From the NCBI GenBank assembly GCA_002433335.1, contig DJHY01000116.1, positions 13,642 through 21,184 of the forward strand: a stretch of 7,543 bases of DNA, given 5' to 3'. Shown here in pieces: positions 1 through 7,071 of this stretch. Every line of letters starts with the position of its first letter. The first letter of the stretch is position 1. Made by a program: the position numbers and the translations under genes. This DNA is from Rhodospirillaceae bacterium UBA6608 (lineage in GTDB: Bacteria > Pseudomonadota > Alphaproteobacteria > Rhodospirillales_A > Casp-alpha2). The notes under the pieces were generated by a model, which searched no databases, had not been told where the DNA came from, and was given only the letters and a program-made list of their open reading frames with translations.

Positions 1-2047
1 CCGCGACGAGGAAATCCGCCGCACGATCCAGGTTCTGGCCCGCCGGACCAAGAACAACCCGGTTCTGATCGGCGAGCCGGGCGTGGGTAAGACCGCGATC
101 GTCGAAGGCCTGGCGCTGCGCATCGTCAACGGCGATGTGCCTGAGGCTTTGAAGAACAAACGCCTGATGGTGTTGGACCTGGGGGCGCTGGTCGCCGGGG
201 CCAAGTTCCGGGGCGAATTCGAAGAACGCTTGAAAGCCGTCCTGGCCGAAACCACCGCCGCCGCCGGGCAGATCATCCTGTTCATCGACGAAATGCACAC
301 CCTGGTCGGCGCCGGCAAGGCCGAAGGCTCGATGGATGCGTCGAACCTGTTGAAGCCGGCCCTGGCGCGCGGCGAGTTGCACTGCGTCGGTGCGACCACC
401 TTGGACGAATACCGCAAGCACGTGGAAAAAGACGCCGCCCTGGCCCGCCGGTTCCAGCCCGTGTTCGTGGGCGAGCCGACGGTCGAGGACACGGTCTCGA
501 TCCTGCGCGGAATCAAGGAAAAGTACGAACTGCACCACGGCGTGAAAATTCACGACAACGCCCTGGTCGCCGCCGCGACTCTGTCCAACCGCTATATTAC
601 CGACCGGTTCCTCCCGGATAAGGCCATCGACCTGATGGACGAAGCCGCGTCGCGCGTGCGCATGGCGGTCGATTCCAAGCCCGAGGAATTGGACGAGTTG
701 GACCGCAAGGTCATCCAGCTGAAGATCGAACGCGAAGCGCTCAAGAAGGAAACGGACAAAGCGTCCAAGGACCGCCTTGAAAAGCTCGAGGTCGAATTGA
801 CCAAGCTGGAAGAAAAATCCAATGCCATGACCGCCGAGTGGGAGAAATCCAAATCGGTTCTGGCGGACACCACCAAGCTGAAGGAAGAGCTGGAAAAAGC
901 CCATGTCGCCCAGCAGCAGGCCCTGCGCCTCGGCGATTATACGAAAGCGGGCGAACTGCAGTACGACCTGATCCCTCGCTTGGAAGAAAAGCTCAAGGCC
1001 GCCGAGGAAGCCGACGGCTCCGCCGTGGTCGAGGAAGCGGTGACCGAGGAACATATCGCCCAGGTCATCAGCCGCTGGACCGGTATCCCCGTGGACAAGA
1101 TGCTCCAGGGCGAGCGTGAAAAGCTGCTGAAGATGGAAGAGAATCTGGGCCGCCGGGTGATCGGACAGCATGAAGCCGTGGTCGCCGTGGCCAATGCGGT
1201 GCGCCGGTCGCGCGCCGGGCTGCAGGACGCCAACCGGCCGATCGGCTCGTTCCTGTTCCTGGGGCCGACGGGCGTGGGCAAGACCGAACTGACCAAGGCC
1301 TTGGCCGAATTCCTGTTCGATGACGAACAGGCGATGGTTCGCATCGACATGTCCGAATACATGGAAAAGCATGCCGTTGCCCGTCTGATCGGCGCCCCTC
1401 CGGGCTATGTCGGTTATGACGAAGGCGGCGCGCTGACCGAAGCGGTGCGGCGCCGGCCTTACCAGGTCGTGCTGTTCGACGAGGTCGAGAAAGCCCATCC
1501 GGATGTGTTCAACGTGTTGTTGCAGGTGTTGGACGACGGTCGCCTGACCGACGGTCAGGGCCGCACGGTCGACTTCCGCAACACGCTGATCATCATGACC
1601 TCCAACCTGGGTGGCGAGATCCTCGCCAATCAGGAAGACGGCCACGATTCTTCGGAAGTGCGCGGCCCGGTCATGGAAATTGTCCGTCAGGCTTTCCGCC
1701 CCGAGTTCCTGAACCGCTTGGACGAGATCATCTTGTTCCACCGGCTGTTCCCGGAACACATGGGCGGTATCGTCTCGGTCCAGTTGCAGCGCCTGCGCAA
1801 ACTGTTGGCCGACCGCAATATTCAGTTGGACCTGGATGTGGCGGCGCAGGACTGGCTCGCCGAAAAAGGATACGACCCGATCTATGGGGCGCGTCCGTTG
1901 AAGCGGGTCATTCAAAAAGACCTTCAGAACCCGTTGGCCAGCATGATCCTGGAAGGGGCGGTGGCTGACGGAGCAAAAGTGACCGTCTCGGCCGAGGATG
2001 GAAAGTTGACCATCAACGGTCGCGCGATCGAGGTTGAAGCCGCCTGA
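1..2047 (+). CDS. clpB: ATP-dependent chaperone ClpB, 3' portion (N-terminus outside window)
   Basis: ClpB is a cytoplasmic Hsp100 disaggregase that works with DnaK/DnaJ to pull proteins out of aggregates. The frame is open from base 2, so the gene enters from the left; the GTG at base 83 is the Val inside Walker A, not a start. About 681 residues are present against ~860 usual, so the N-domain is missing. In window numbering I see NBD1 Walker A GEPGVGKT (24-31), pore loop KFRGE (68-72), Walker B ILFIDE (92-97) and arginine fingers in ARRF (about 149-150). A Lys/Glu-rich coiled-coil M-domain follows (about 225-345). NBD2 has Walker A GPTGVGKT (421-428), pore loop GYVGYDEGG (468-476), Walker B VVLFDE (489-494), sensor 1 TSN (533-535) and sensor 2 GARPLKR (629-635). 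The M-domain separates it from ClpA and fits ClpB. All catalytic motifs are intact. The promoter is outside the window. Confidence 0.97.
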   Translation, partial: RDEEIRRTIQVLARRTKNNPVLIGEPGVGKTAIVEGLALRIVNGDVPEALKNKRLMVLDLGALVAGAKFRGEFEERLKAVLAETTAAAGQIILFIDEMHTLVGAGKAEGSMDASNLLKPALARGELHCVGATTLDEYRKHVEKDAALARRFQPVFVGEPTVEDTVSILRGIKEKYELHHGVKIHDNALVAAATLSNRYITDRFLPDKAIDLMDEAASRVRMAVDSKPEELDELDRKVIQLKIEREALKKETDKASKDRLEKLEVELTKLEEKSNAMTAEWEKSKSVLADTTKLKEELEKAHVAQQQALRLGDYTKAGELQYDLIPRLEEKLKAAEEADGSAVVEEAVTEEHIAQVISRWTGIPVDKMLQGEREKLLKMEENLGRRVIGQHEAVVAVANAVRRSRAGLQDANRPIGSFLFLGPTGVGKTELTKALAEFLFDDEQAMVRIDMSEYMEKHAVARLIGAPPGYVGYDEGGALTEAVRRRPYQVVLFDEVEKAHPDVFNVLLQVLDDGRLTDGQGRTVDFRNTLIIMTSNLGGEILANQEDGHDSSEVRGPVMEIVRQAFRPEFLNRLDEIILFHRLFPEHMGGIVSVQLQRLRKLLADRNIQLDLDVAAQDWLAEKGYDPIYGARPLKRVIQKDLQNPLASMILEGAVADGAKVTVSAEDGKLTINGRAIEVEAA

Positions 2048-2070
2048 TTCTGACCAATCCTGCCCGATAT

Positions 2071-2134
2071 TGCGGCGCCATCGCCCATTGACGCCTGTTT
2101 GAAAAAACGGCACATGGGGGGGCGCCGCATTTTT
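2071..2134 (+). terminator. Rho-independent terminator of clpB
   Basis: A 9-bp perfect stem, TGCGGCGCC (2071-2079) with GGCGCCGCA (2121-2129), is followed directly by five T (2130-2134). The 41-nt loop pairs further: CCCAT (2084-2088) with ATGGG (2114-2118), then GCC/GTTT (2093-2100) with AAAC/GGC around 2105-2111. The result is one long interrupted stem-loop. It starts 24 nt after the clpB stop codon, as expected for its terminator. Its presence argues against reading the next gene from a start further upstream. Confidence 0.85.
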
Positions 2135-2150
2135 CGGTGTTCAAGGGGAA

Positions 2151-2168
2151 GCGCGGGTTCACTCGCGC
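2151..2168 (+). other. Small hairpin in the 5' region of the glycosyltransferase gene
   Basis: GCGCGGG (2151-2157) can pair with CTCGCGC (2162-2168), seven pairs including one G-U, around a TTCA loop. It lies 26 nt before the proposed ATG. No T-run follows, so it is not a terminator. Any role in translation is only a guess. Confidence 0.4.
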
Positions 2169-2194
2169 AAAAGGGGATTGGTCGTAATCGCACG

Positions 2195-2950
2195 ATGAAA
2201 ACGTACGTCGTCAATCTGGCGCGCGCCGAAGACCGCCGTGCCCATATGGAGGCCCAGTTCCGAGAACTGGGTTTCGACGACTACGAATTCTTCGAAGCCG
2301 TCGACGGCCGTAGCCTCGATCTCGACAACGCCCCTCTCTACAACCGTGCAAAGCGGCTCGCTCTCTATGGCATTGACCTGACGCAGGGCGAGGTCGGCTG
2401 CTATCTCAGCCATTATGAAGTGATTCGGCGCATCTACGACAGCGGCGTCGCGCGCGCTTTCGTGCTCGAAGACGATATGCTCCTACACCCGCGGACCTTC
2501 GAGCTTGCGGACAAACTCGCATCGCTTCCGCAAAGTTTTGAATTCATCCGTTTGGGCGGGATGCGCGTTCCCCGTCATCTCAAAGTCGATCGCATCGATG
2601 ACGAATTCGAACTCCGGCGGCTGCTGAATGTCGCATCGGAAATGAGCGCTTATGTTATCAGCCGCGAAGGCGCCGCCAAAATTCTGGCCTACGGCGAAGA
2701 GATGATCCGCCAGATCGACGCCACCGTCGACCGGTACTGGGAAAGCGACCTGGCGATCTACGCATTGCACCCCTATCCGGTCAGGGCGGGCGGTGGATTT
2801 GACAGCACCATCGGGAACCGCATCGACGTGTGGAAGTTGCCGGGCAAGTCCGCTTGGCGGTGGCGGACGCGAAAGCTCAAACAGATCGATGGCTGCCGGA
2901 AGCGCCTGAAGAATCTGAAGATCGTGTTCAAGCACCTCTTGCGCCGCTAG
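2195..2950 (+). CDS. Glycosyltransferase family 25 (LPS/surface-glycan glycosyltransferase)
   Basis: GT25 enzymes, typified by LPS beta-galactosyltransferases, move sugars from nucleotide donors to surface glycans at the cytoplasmic side of the inner membrane. The 251-residue product has the usual family order: MKTYVVNLARAEDRR at the N-terminus (Rossmann strand plus DRR), FEAVDG (33-38), GEVGCYLSHYEV (65-76), the acidic LEDD motif for metal/nucleotide-sugar binding (91-94), RLGG (119-122) and SAYVISREGAAKIL (151-164). The very basic C-terminus (about 222-251) may hold it to the membrane. ATG 2195 is chosen because the family begins MKTYVVNL; the frame is open back to a TTG at 2099, but that lies inside the clpB terminator. 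No clear Shine-Dalgarno is visible; the nearest G-rich stretch is ~17 nt away. Two sampled 60-nt lines gave 53% and 58% GC, against 68% and 75% in clpB, hinting at different ancestry. Sugar and acceptor cannot be deduced. Confidence 0.88.
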   Translation: MKTYVVNLARAEDRRAHMEAQFRELGFDDYEFFEAVDGRSLDLDNAPLYNRAKRLALYGIDLTQGEVGCYLSHYEVIRRIYDSGVARAFVLEDDMLLHPRTFELADKLASLPQSFEFIRLGGMRVPRHLKVDRIDDEFELRRLLNVASEMSAYVISREGAAKILAYGEEMIRQIDATVDRYWESDLAIYALHPYPVRAGGGFDSTIGNRIDVWKLPGKSAWRWRTRKLKQIDGCRKRLKNLKIVFKHLLRR

Positions 2951-2976
2951 CCCAAAGCCGGAATTCCTGCTGCTTC

Positions 2977-2996
2977 GTGATTGTGATCCCAATCAC
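2977..2996 (+). promoter_or_regulatory. Perfect 7-6-7 inverted repeat overlapping a CRP-like site upstream of flagellin
   Basis: GTGATTG (2977-2983) and CAATCAC (2990-2996) are exact inverted repeats around six bases. Overlapping this, TGTGA (2982-2986), six bases, TCACT (2993-2997) matches the CRP consensus TGTGA-N6-TCACA at nine of ten positions. No T-run follows, so a terminator for the glycosyltransferase gene is less likely than a regulator site for the flagellin gene 64 nt downstream. The sequence does not name the regulator. Confidence 0.4.
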
Positions 2997-3010
2997 TGTA
3001 TCGAAATCGA

Positions 3011-3019
3011 AACGATAAT
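3011..3019 (+). promoter_or_regulatory. Possible flagellin -10 element (weak)
   Basis: AACGATAAT contains GATAAT (five of six to the sigma-70 -10) and also matches six of eight bases of the sigma-28 -10 GCCGATAA. No matching -35 (TTGACA or TAAA) stands at the right distance, and no sigma-54 GG-N10-GC element is evident. The dyad at 2977-2996 occupies the -35 region, which would suit a promoter that needs an activator. Confidence 0.3.
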
Positions 3020-3049
3020 ACCTTGTCCTACGATCCGATCGTAACGGAT

Positions 3050-3053
3050 GGAG
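3050..3053 (+). promoter_or_regulatory. Ribosome binding site fixing the flagellin start at 3060
   Basis: GGAG sits six bases before the ATG at 3060. The in-frame ATG at 3048 overlaps this GGAG and would add only Met-Glu-Trp-Ala. Flagellins of this type begin at or close to GSVNLTN, which favours 3060. Confidence 0.7.
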
Positions 3054-3059
3054 TGGGCA

Positions 3060-3893
3060 ATGGGCTCGGTGAATTTGACCAATGGCGTGCGGAATAATCT
3101 GCTGCAGTTGCAGCGGACCGAAGCGCTGCGTCAGCAAGTCGCCGATCATCTGGCGACGGGACGTCGGGTCAACCGCGTCGCCGACGACCCGCAGGATTTC
3201 TATGCCGCCCGTGCCGCGGCGAATCGCGTCAGCGATCTGTTCGACCTCAAATCCGGAATCAGCCAAGCCCTGTCTTCGACCGAGGTGGCGCAGGCGGGCA
3301 TCGGCGCGGTCGAGGATTTGACGCATCAGCTGCAAGGGATTGCCAGCGCCGCCCGTGGCGGTACCGCGGAACAGCGCCAGGCAGCCGCGGAACAGTTCGA
3401 CCAAATCCGCGCGCAAATCTCCAGCCTGGCGTCCGATGCTTCCTACGGCGGTGTCGGCCTGATCGATGATCCCGCCGACAACCAGACGACACCCGTTGGC
3501 GATTTGTCAGGCGCGGCCATCACGGTCGAAGGCCGCGCCGCCAGCGCCGATGCTTTGGGGATCGGCACGGCTGCGACCGACTACAACGGCTTCGCCACCG
3601 ACGCGGATATCGAGGCCGCGCTGAGCGACCTGTCCGGCGCTTTGTCGCAAACGCGATCGACGGCGCAGCGGTATGGTTCGGACATTGCGGCGCTCAACAC
3701 CCGTCAGGATTTTTCGCAAAACCTGTCGAACACCCTTCAGGCCGCCGAGGATAAATTGGCCGGGGCGGATTTGAATGAAGAGGCCGCGCGCCAAGTCGCG
3801 CTGCAGCTTCAGGACCGTTTCGCGGCGGCCAGCTTGAAATTTGCGGTCCGTACCGAAAGCCTTGTTGCGGACCTCTTGGGCGGGGCGGGATGA
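3060..3893 (+). CDS. Flagellin (short, D0/D1-type)
   Basis: Flagellin is the filament subunit, exported unfolded by the flagellar type III apparatus. The 277-residue product has the conserved N-terminal D0/D1 helices (GSVNLTNGVRNNLLQLQRT, 2-20; LATGRRVNRVADDPQDFYAA, 31-50, matching the family's LSTGkrV..p.DDP block). A long helix with DASYGGVGLI follows (126-135), then a brief Gly/Ala/Asp-rich centre (about 140-185). The C-terminal D1/D0 helices carry RYGSDIAALNTRQDF (204-218) and DLNEEAARQVALQLQDRF (237-254), matching the usual aDlneEaA.l.alq.rq block. There is little room for a surface D2/D3 domain, as in many alphaproteobacterial flagellins. It has no signal peptide, as expected. The stop overlaps the start of flaF, indicating a coupled two-gene operon. 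The C-terminus (LLGGAG) diverges from the more usual end after a final Leu-rich helix. It could be one of several flagellin copies in the genome. Confidence 0.92.
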   Translation: MGSVNLTNGVRNNLLQLQRTEALRQQVADHLATGRRVNRVADDPQDFYAARAAANRVSDLFDLKSGISQALSSTEVAQAGIGAVEDLTHQLQGIASAARGGTAEQRQAAAEQFDQIRAQISSLASDASYGGVGLIDDPADNQTTPVGDLSGAAITVEGRAASADALGIGTAATDYNGFATDADIEAALSDLSGALSQTRSTAQRYGSDIAALNTRQDFSQNLSNTLQAAEDKLAGADLNEEAARQVALQLQDRFAAASLKFAVRTESLVADLLGGAG

Positions 3894-4276
3894 TCATGGG
3901 GTATGCCAATCCTTTCGCCGCCGCGTCGCGCGCTTATGGTCGGGTGCATCATTCGGGAATCAGCGGTCGTTCGGCCGAGGCCGAGGCCTTTGCCCGGGCC
4001 GCCGCGATGCTGCGCGACGCCAACGCCCGCCCGGCGGACCGCAAGGCCTTGGCCAAGGCGCTGGGCTTTAATCAGAAGCTCTGGACGATCATGCAGGCCG
4101 AAGTCTCCGATCCGACCCATCCGGCTCCTGAAGCCATGCGGCAGGACATGCTGGCCTTGGCTCGATTCATGGATCGGGCAACGGCGGACGCATTGAATAC
4201 GCCGCGGCCGCGCCTGGATGCGATGATCGACGTGAACGTCAGTTTGTCGTCGGGGCTGTTTGCCCGTCCGGCCTGA
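3890..4276 (+). CDS. flaF: Flagellar biosynthesis regulator FlaF
   Basis: FlaF is a small cytoplasmic alphaproteobacterial protein needed for flagellin production; in Caulobacter it acts with FlbT in post-transcriptional control of flagellin. The 128-residue product shows the family pattern: N-terminal A.RAYGR (12-18), an Ala-rich helix (28-44), the hallmark ALGFNQKLWTIM (57-68; family A..wN..LW), LP/AP-EAMRQDMLALARFMDR (79-96) and a C-terminal LDAMIDVNVSLSSGL (109-123; family L.piIdiN..i..GL). Its ATG overlaps the flagellin stop as ATGA, so translation is probably coupled. A second ATG at 3896 is equally in frame and slightly better spaced from GGCGGGG, so the exact start is uncertain by two codons. 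No flbT is beside it; the next gene is convergent. FlaF directly after its flagellin fits the usual arrangement. Confidence 0.9.
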   Translation: MIMGYANPFAAASRAYGRVHHSGISGRSAEAEAFARAAAMLRDANARPADRKALAKALGFNQKLWTIMQAEVSDPTHPAPEAMRQDMLALARFMDRATADALNTPRPRLDAMIDVNVSLSSGLFARPA

Positions 4277-4289
4277 GTTGACGTTCAGG
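4272..4289. terminator. Weak dyad shared by the convergent flaF and ABM gene ends
   Basis: CCTGA (4272-4276) and TCAGG (4285-4289) form a symmetric 5-bp stem with an 8-nt loop. The two arms contain the stop codons of the two convergent genes (TGA 4274-4276 on +, TCA 4285-4287 read on -). No T-run follows on either strand, so termination here is uncertain; opposing transcripts may overlap. Confidence 0.3.
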
Positions 4290-4596
4290 TTCGGTCGGCT
4301 AGGCTGTAATCCCGTTCAACCCGCGCCACCCTGATTCGGAAATCCTTGAAGATGCCTGCCTTGCCCGCGTCTTGCGCGGCCTGATGGCCGATGTGGTTGC
4401 GCCACTGGGCGATGGCCTCTTCATCCCGCCAGAACGATAGCGAGACATAGCGCTCCGAATCGGCCAGGCTTTGGAACCGCTCGATGGAAATGAAGCCGTC
4501 GATATGCTGTAGCTCGGGGCGCAACTCGGCGGCGAGGTCGAAGTACTCGTCGGCGCGGGACGGGTCGGGGGTGACTTCGAAAATCACGGCGTACAT
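4285..4596 (-). CDS. ABM-domain protein (antibiotic biosynthesis monooxygenase fold)
   Basis: This 103-residue protein has the dimeric ferredoxin-like alpha+beta barrel of the ABM superfamily, whose members include quinone/anthrone monooxygenases and haem-degrading enzymes; many are uncharacterised. Visible elements are strand YAVIFEVTPD (2-11), a helix around DEYFDLAAELRPELQHIDGF (16-35), strand ISIERFQSL (36-44), YVSLSFWRDEEAIAQWRNHIGH (50-71) with the typical S.W.deea...W..h..H pattern, and the closing strand FRIRVARVERDY (86-97). The length is normal. It has the strongest ribosome binding site in the window (AAGGAGG). It is last in a minus-strand unit, 51 nt after the hydrolase. No cofactor ligands can be assigned, so the substrate is unknown; the 'antibiotic' label describes the fold and is not a claim of antibiotic synthesis. 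Confidence 0.82.
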   Translation of the reverse strand: MYAVIFEVTPDPSRADEYFDLAAELRPELQHIDGFISIERFQSLADSERYVSLSFWRDEEAIAQWRNHIGHQAAQDAGKAGIFKDFRIRVARVERDYSLADRT

Positions 4597-4601
4597 AGGG
4601 G

Positions 4602-4608
4602 CCTCCTT
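4602..4608 (-). promoter_or_regulatory. Strong Shine-Dalgarno for the ABM gene
   Basis: Read on the minus strand this is AAGGAGG, five bases before the ATG at 4596. It is near-perfect anti-SD complementarity, so the third gene of the unit may be translated efficiently even if the transcript is shared. Confidence 0.8.
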
Positions 4609-4647
4609 GCCCTTGATGGTGGGCCTGAGATCGGCCCGCGTTGGGGC

Positions 4648-5433
4648 CTAGGTCTTCAGAAAACCAGTCACATGCGACAGGAACATTTGCGGGTTTTCGG
4701 CATGGGCCCAATGGCCGACGCCGGGTAGAACCTCGACCCGCGAATGGGTGAACAGGCGGGCGATTTCCGCATGATGTTGCGGGCGGATATAATTGGACGT
4801 TCCTCCGGCCAGGAATAGGCTGGGCCCCGGATAGGGGCGGTGGTTCGCCTCCGGCCAATCGAGCAGGTCCTTCATCGCGGCGGCCAGGGCATCCAGGTTG
4901 ACCCGCCAGCTGAATCCGTCGGTCCCGTTCTCCAGGTTCTGCAAAAGAAAGGCGCGAATCCCCGGGTTCTTTTCGGTTGGGGCCAACAAGGCATCGGCGT
5001 CCTTGCGGGACGACACGGTGCTCAGGTCCATCGCCCGCAAGGCTTCGACGTAATGGATGAATGTACCGGGCGAGGGGGCCGGCGCGATATCGACCACGAT
5101 CAGCGAGCGGACCAATTCAGGATGGGTGAGGGCCAACGTCATGGCCGTCTTGCCGCCCATGGAATGGCCAATGACGTCGCAGGGGCCAAGGCCGTGATCA
5201 TGGATGAACCGGGCCACGTCCGCCGCCAGGGCCGGATAGTTCATAACCTGATCCCAGGGGCTTTCACCGTGATTGCGCAGGTCCAGGCTGAACACCCGAT
5301 GCTGGCTGCTGAGCTGCTTGGCGATGGCCCCCCAGTTGCGTTTGGAGCCGAACAGCCCGTGCAGAATCAGCAGCGGGCGACCGGATCCGGCTTCCGTGTA
5401 AGACAGGGGCTGGGTGTTTGGTTGGTCGGCCAT
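4648..5433 (-). CDS. Alpha/beta-hydrolase, YbfF/ABHD11-type esterase
   Basis: The 261-residue protein is a soluble serine esterase of the YbfF (bacterial) / ABHD11 (mitochondrial) group, which hydrolyses acyl and thioester-type model substrates; the physiological substrate is unclear. Seen: oxyanion-hole strand LLILHGLFGS (21-30), the group signature SLDLRNHGESPWDQVMNYPA (49-68), nucleophile elbow GHSMGGK with Ser91 (89-95), VVDIAPAP (113-120) whose Asp115 may be the acid by analogy with YbfF, and catalytic His241 in GVGHWAH (238-244). At the usual strand-7 acid position the sequence reads GGTSNYI (210-216), with no Asp, consistent with an acid located elsewhere. Length is normal and no signal peptide is seen. 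GGAG (plus-strand 5440-5443) lies six bases before the ATG. It follows the M23 gene by 50 nt, so the two are probably co-transcribed. Confidence 0.9.
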   Translation of the reverse strand: MADQPNTQPLSYTEAGSGRPLLILHGLFGSKRNWGAIAKQLSSQHRVFSLDLRNHGESPWDQVMNYPALAADVARFIHDHGLGPCDVIGHSMGGKTAMTLALTHPELVRSLIVVDIAPAPSPGTFIHYVEALRAMDLSTVSSRKDADALLAPTEKNPGIRAFLLQNLENGTDGFSWRVNLDALAAAMKDLLDWPEANHRPYPGPSLFLAGGTSNYIRPQHHAEIARLFTHSRVEVLPGVGHWAHAENPQMFLSHVTGFLKT

Positions 5434-5439
5434 GCAGGG

Positions 5440-5443
5440 CTCC
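5440..5443 (-). promoter_or_regulatory. Ribosome binding site of the hydrolase gene
   Basis: GGAG on the minus strand, spaced six bases from the ATG at 5433, supports this start over internal alternatives. Confidence 0.65.
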
Positions 5444-5483
5444 GCCGTTCGTCTGGGCTGGGGCGGCGCGCCGGGATGACTGG

Positions 5484-6887
5484 TTAGCGGGCGTCCGCCA
5501 GATCGCCTTTGGGTTCCTGGTCCTGGTTATCCCGCAGGCGGGCGAACTGCAAGTCCATCTGCGATTTGGCCGCCAGGAAGCGATCCAGTTGGTCACCCTT
5601 AAGCTTGCGGCCGGACGGCATGCGCACGCTCAGCGGATTGACTTGCCGCCCGTCGACCAGAATCTCGTAATGCAGGTGGGGGCCGGTCGATCGGCCGGTC
5701 GTGCCGACATAGCCGATGACTTCACCCTGACGGATTCGCTTGCCCGCGTGCATGCCCCGGGCAAAGCCCTTCATATGCGCATAGGCGGTGTGATAGCGAC
5801 CGTTGTGGCGGATGTTGATGTAGTTGCCGTAGCCGCCCTTGCGCCCGGCGAAGGAAACGACACCGTCACCCGCGGCGTAGATCGGCGTGCCGGGTGGGGC
5901 GGCGAAATCGACGCCGCGGTGCATCTTGGTATAGCCGAGCACCGGATGGCGGCGCTTGCCGAAACCGGAAGACAGGCGCGCACCGTCGATCGGCGTGCGC
6001 ATCAGGGCTTTGCGCGCCCCCTGGCCTTTGTCGTCGAAGTAATCGACCGAGCCGTCCTCCATTACGAAGCGATACAGCGCCCGACGGTCGCCCGACAGCG
6101 TCAACGCCGCGAAATGGACCGTACCGGTATGGACGACCTGGCCGTCTTCGTCGCGCATTTCCTCATAGGTGACTTCGAAGGAATCGCCCTCGCGGATATC
6201 GCGCTGGAAATCTATGTCCCAGGAATAGATTCGAATCAGTTCCGCCAGCACGTTCGCGGGCAGGCCCTGGGCCTTTCCGGCGAGATAAAGCGAGCTGGTG
6301 ATCTGCGCCGCGACGCTGGCCAGCGAGCGGGTGATCTTCTTGGCCTGCTTGGCGGCGGAGAAGCTGCCGTCGCGATGACGGGTGACGGCGATCTCGTGGC
6401 GGAAGTCCGGCTCGAAACCGAATCCCATGAAGGTGCCGGGCTGGGTTCCGGTCAGGGCAGCGTCCGCGCCGCGCTCGTGCGGACGAAAGCGCAGCTTCAG
6501 TTTCTGTCCCGGCATCAGGCGGCGGGTGTCGTATTGTTTGGCGAATTCGCGGATGGCGGCGTCGGCTTCCGAGCCGGTTACCCCGGCGCGGGCCAGCACG
6601 CCGGCCAGGGTTTCACCCTTGCCGATGGTTTCCGTGGTCGTGATGACCGCCGGGTTCTTTTCCAGGATGTCCGTTTCTTCGCGGCTGCCGGGGTGGGTGA
6701 TGCGATGGGTCGCAAGGCCCGCCGCCGCCGCCGGATGGCCGAGGCTCAACGGCGCCAACGCGAACGTCGGTTCGCCGGTGTCGCCCAGCAGTTTGCCCAT
6801 GTTTTCAGGCGTCTTCAAAACCAGGCCGGCCGAGCCCAGGACGACACCGAAAAACGCTCCTGCCGCAAGGAGTGTCCGCATGCGCAT
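5484..6887 (-). CDS. Membrane-anchored M23 peptidoglycan endopeptidase (MepM-like)
   Basis: M23 (LytM) zinc endopeptidases cut peptide cross-links in the periplasm to let the cell wall grow or split. The 467-residue product has an N-terminal hydrophobic segment (about 5-24, after Arg2/Arg4) acting as signal anchor or signal peptide. A LysM/OapA-like module follows (about 86-135, IGKGETLAGVLARAGV then LMPGQKLKLRF), then an intermediate region including SLYLAGKAQGLPANVL (199-214). The catalytic domain covers about 302-420. All zinc/catalytic motifs are present: HRGVD (His323, Asp327), YHTAYAH (His366, His371) and HLH (404-406), with GYVGTTGRSTGPHLHYE typical of active enzymes. Size and layout match MepM rather than EnvC/NlpD-type activators, which lose these residues. 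ATG 6887 is taken; an ATG two codons in is also possible. It is first of a three-gene unit and diverges from an rRNA operon. Confidence 0.92.
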   Translation of the reverse strand: MRMRTLLAAGAFFGVVLGSAGLVLKTPENMGKLLGDTGEPTFALAPLSLGHPAAAAGLATHRITHPGSREETDILEKNPAVITTTETIGKGETLAGVLARAGVTGSEADAAIREFAKQYDTRRLMPGQKLKLRFRPHERGADAALTGTQPGTFMGFGFEPDFRHEIAVTRHRDGSFSAAKQAKKITRSLASVAAQITSSLYLAGKAQGLPANVLAELIRIYSWDIDFQRDIREGDSFEVTYEEMRDEDGQVVHTGTVHFAALTLSGDRRALYRFVMEDGSVDYFDDKGQGARKALMRTPIDGARLSSGFGKRRHPVLGYTKMHRGVDFAAPPGTPIYAAGDGVVSFAGRKGGYGNYINIRHNGRYHTAYAHMKGFARGMHAGKRIRQGEVIGYVGTTGRSTGPHLHYEILVDGRQVNPLSVRMPSGRKLKGDQLDRFLAAKSQMDLQFARLRDNQDQEPKGDLADAR

Positions 6888-6963
6888 AAGTAACTCACTA
6901 CCCCATCTAGTCTGCGCCCGCTGCCGCCAAGCAGCCGGACGTCTGTTTGCCCAGTTCCCCCGT

Positions 6964-6991
6964 CGGCGCGAAAATTCCCCAGGTCGCGCCG
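6964..6991. repeat. Inverted repeat 8-12-8 upstream of the M23 gene
   Basis: CGGCGCGA (6964-6971) and TCGCGCCG (6984-6991) are exact inverted repeats around 12 bases. It sits about 77 nt before the M23 start. It could be an mRNA hairpin in the 5' leader or a protein-binding site. No T-run follows on either strand within a few bases, so it is unlikely to be a terminator. Confidence 0.5.
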
Positions 6992-7029
6992 CCGAAGGTC
7001 TTGGTAAGGTCTGTTCGGATCCCCCTTAT

Positions 7030-7042
7030 GGGCCGTCGGCCC
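7030..7042. repeat. Short inverted repeat GGGCC-GTC-GGCCC
   Basis: A compact 5-bp GC stem with a 3-nt loop, about 143 nt upstream of the M23 start codon and inside its probable leader. There is no T-run. Its role is unknown, and such short GC dyads can arise by chance in this base composition. Confidence 0.35.
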
Positions 7043-7071
7043 GAGACGGAACGCCTCCTCACCTGTGGTTA

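Noticed and set aside
83..2047. clpB read as a complete 654-residue gene starting at GTG 83
   Set aside because: The frame is open to the left edge and encodes conserved ClpB residues before base 83; this GTG is the Val of the Walker A motif.
2099..2194. N-terminal extension of the glycosyltransferase from TTG 2099
   Set aside because: It would begin inside the clpB terminator, adds an Arg/Lys/Gly-rich stretch not seen in GT25 proteins, and the family starts at MKTYVVNL (2195).
5418..6893. 491-residue open frame on the + strand opposite the M23 gene
   Set aside because: It is a GC-rich antisense shadow of a gene with clear catalytic motifs; its own translation shows no recognisable domain.
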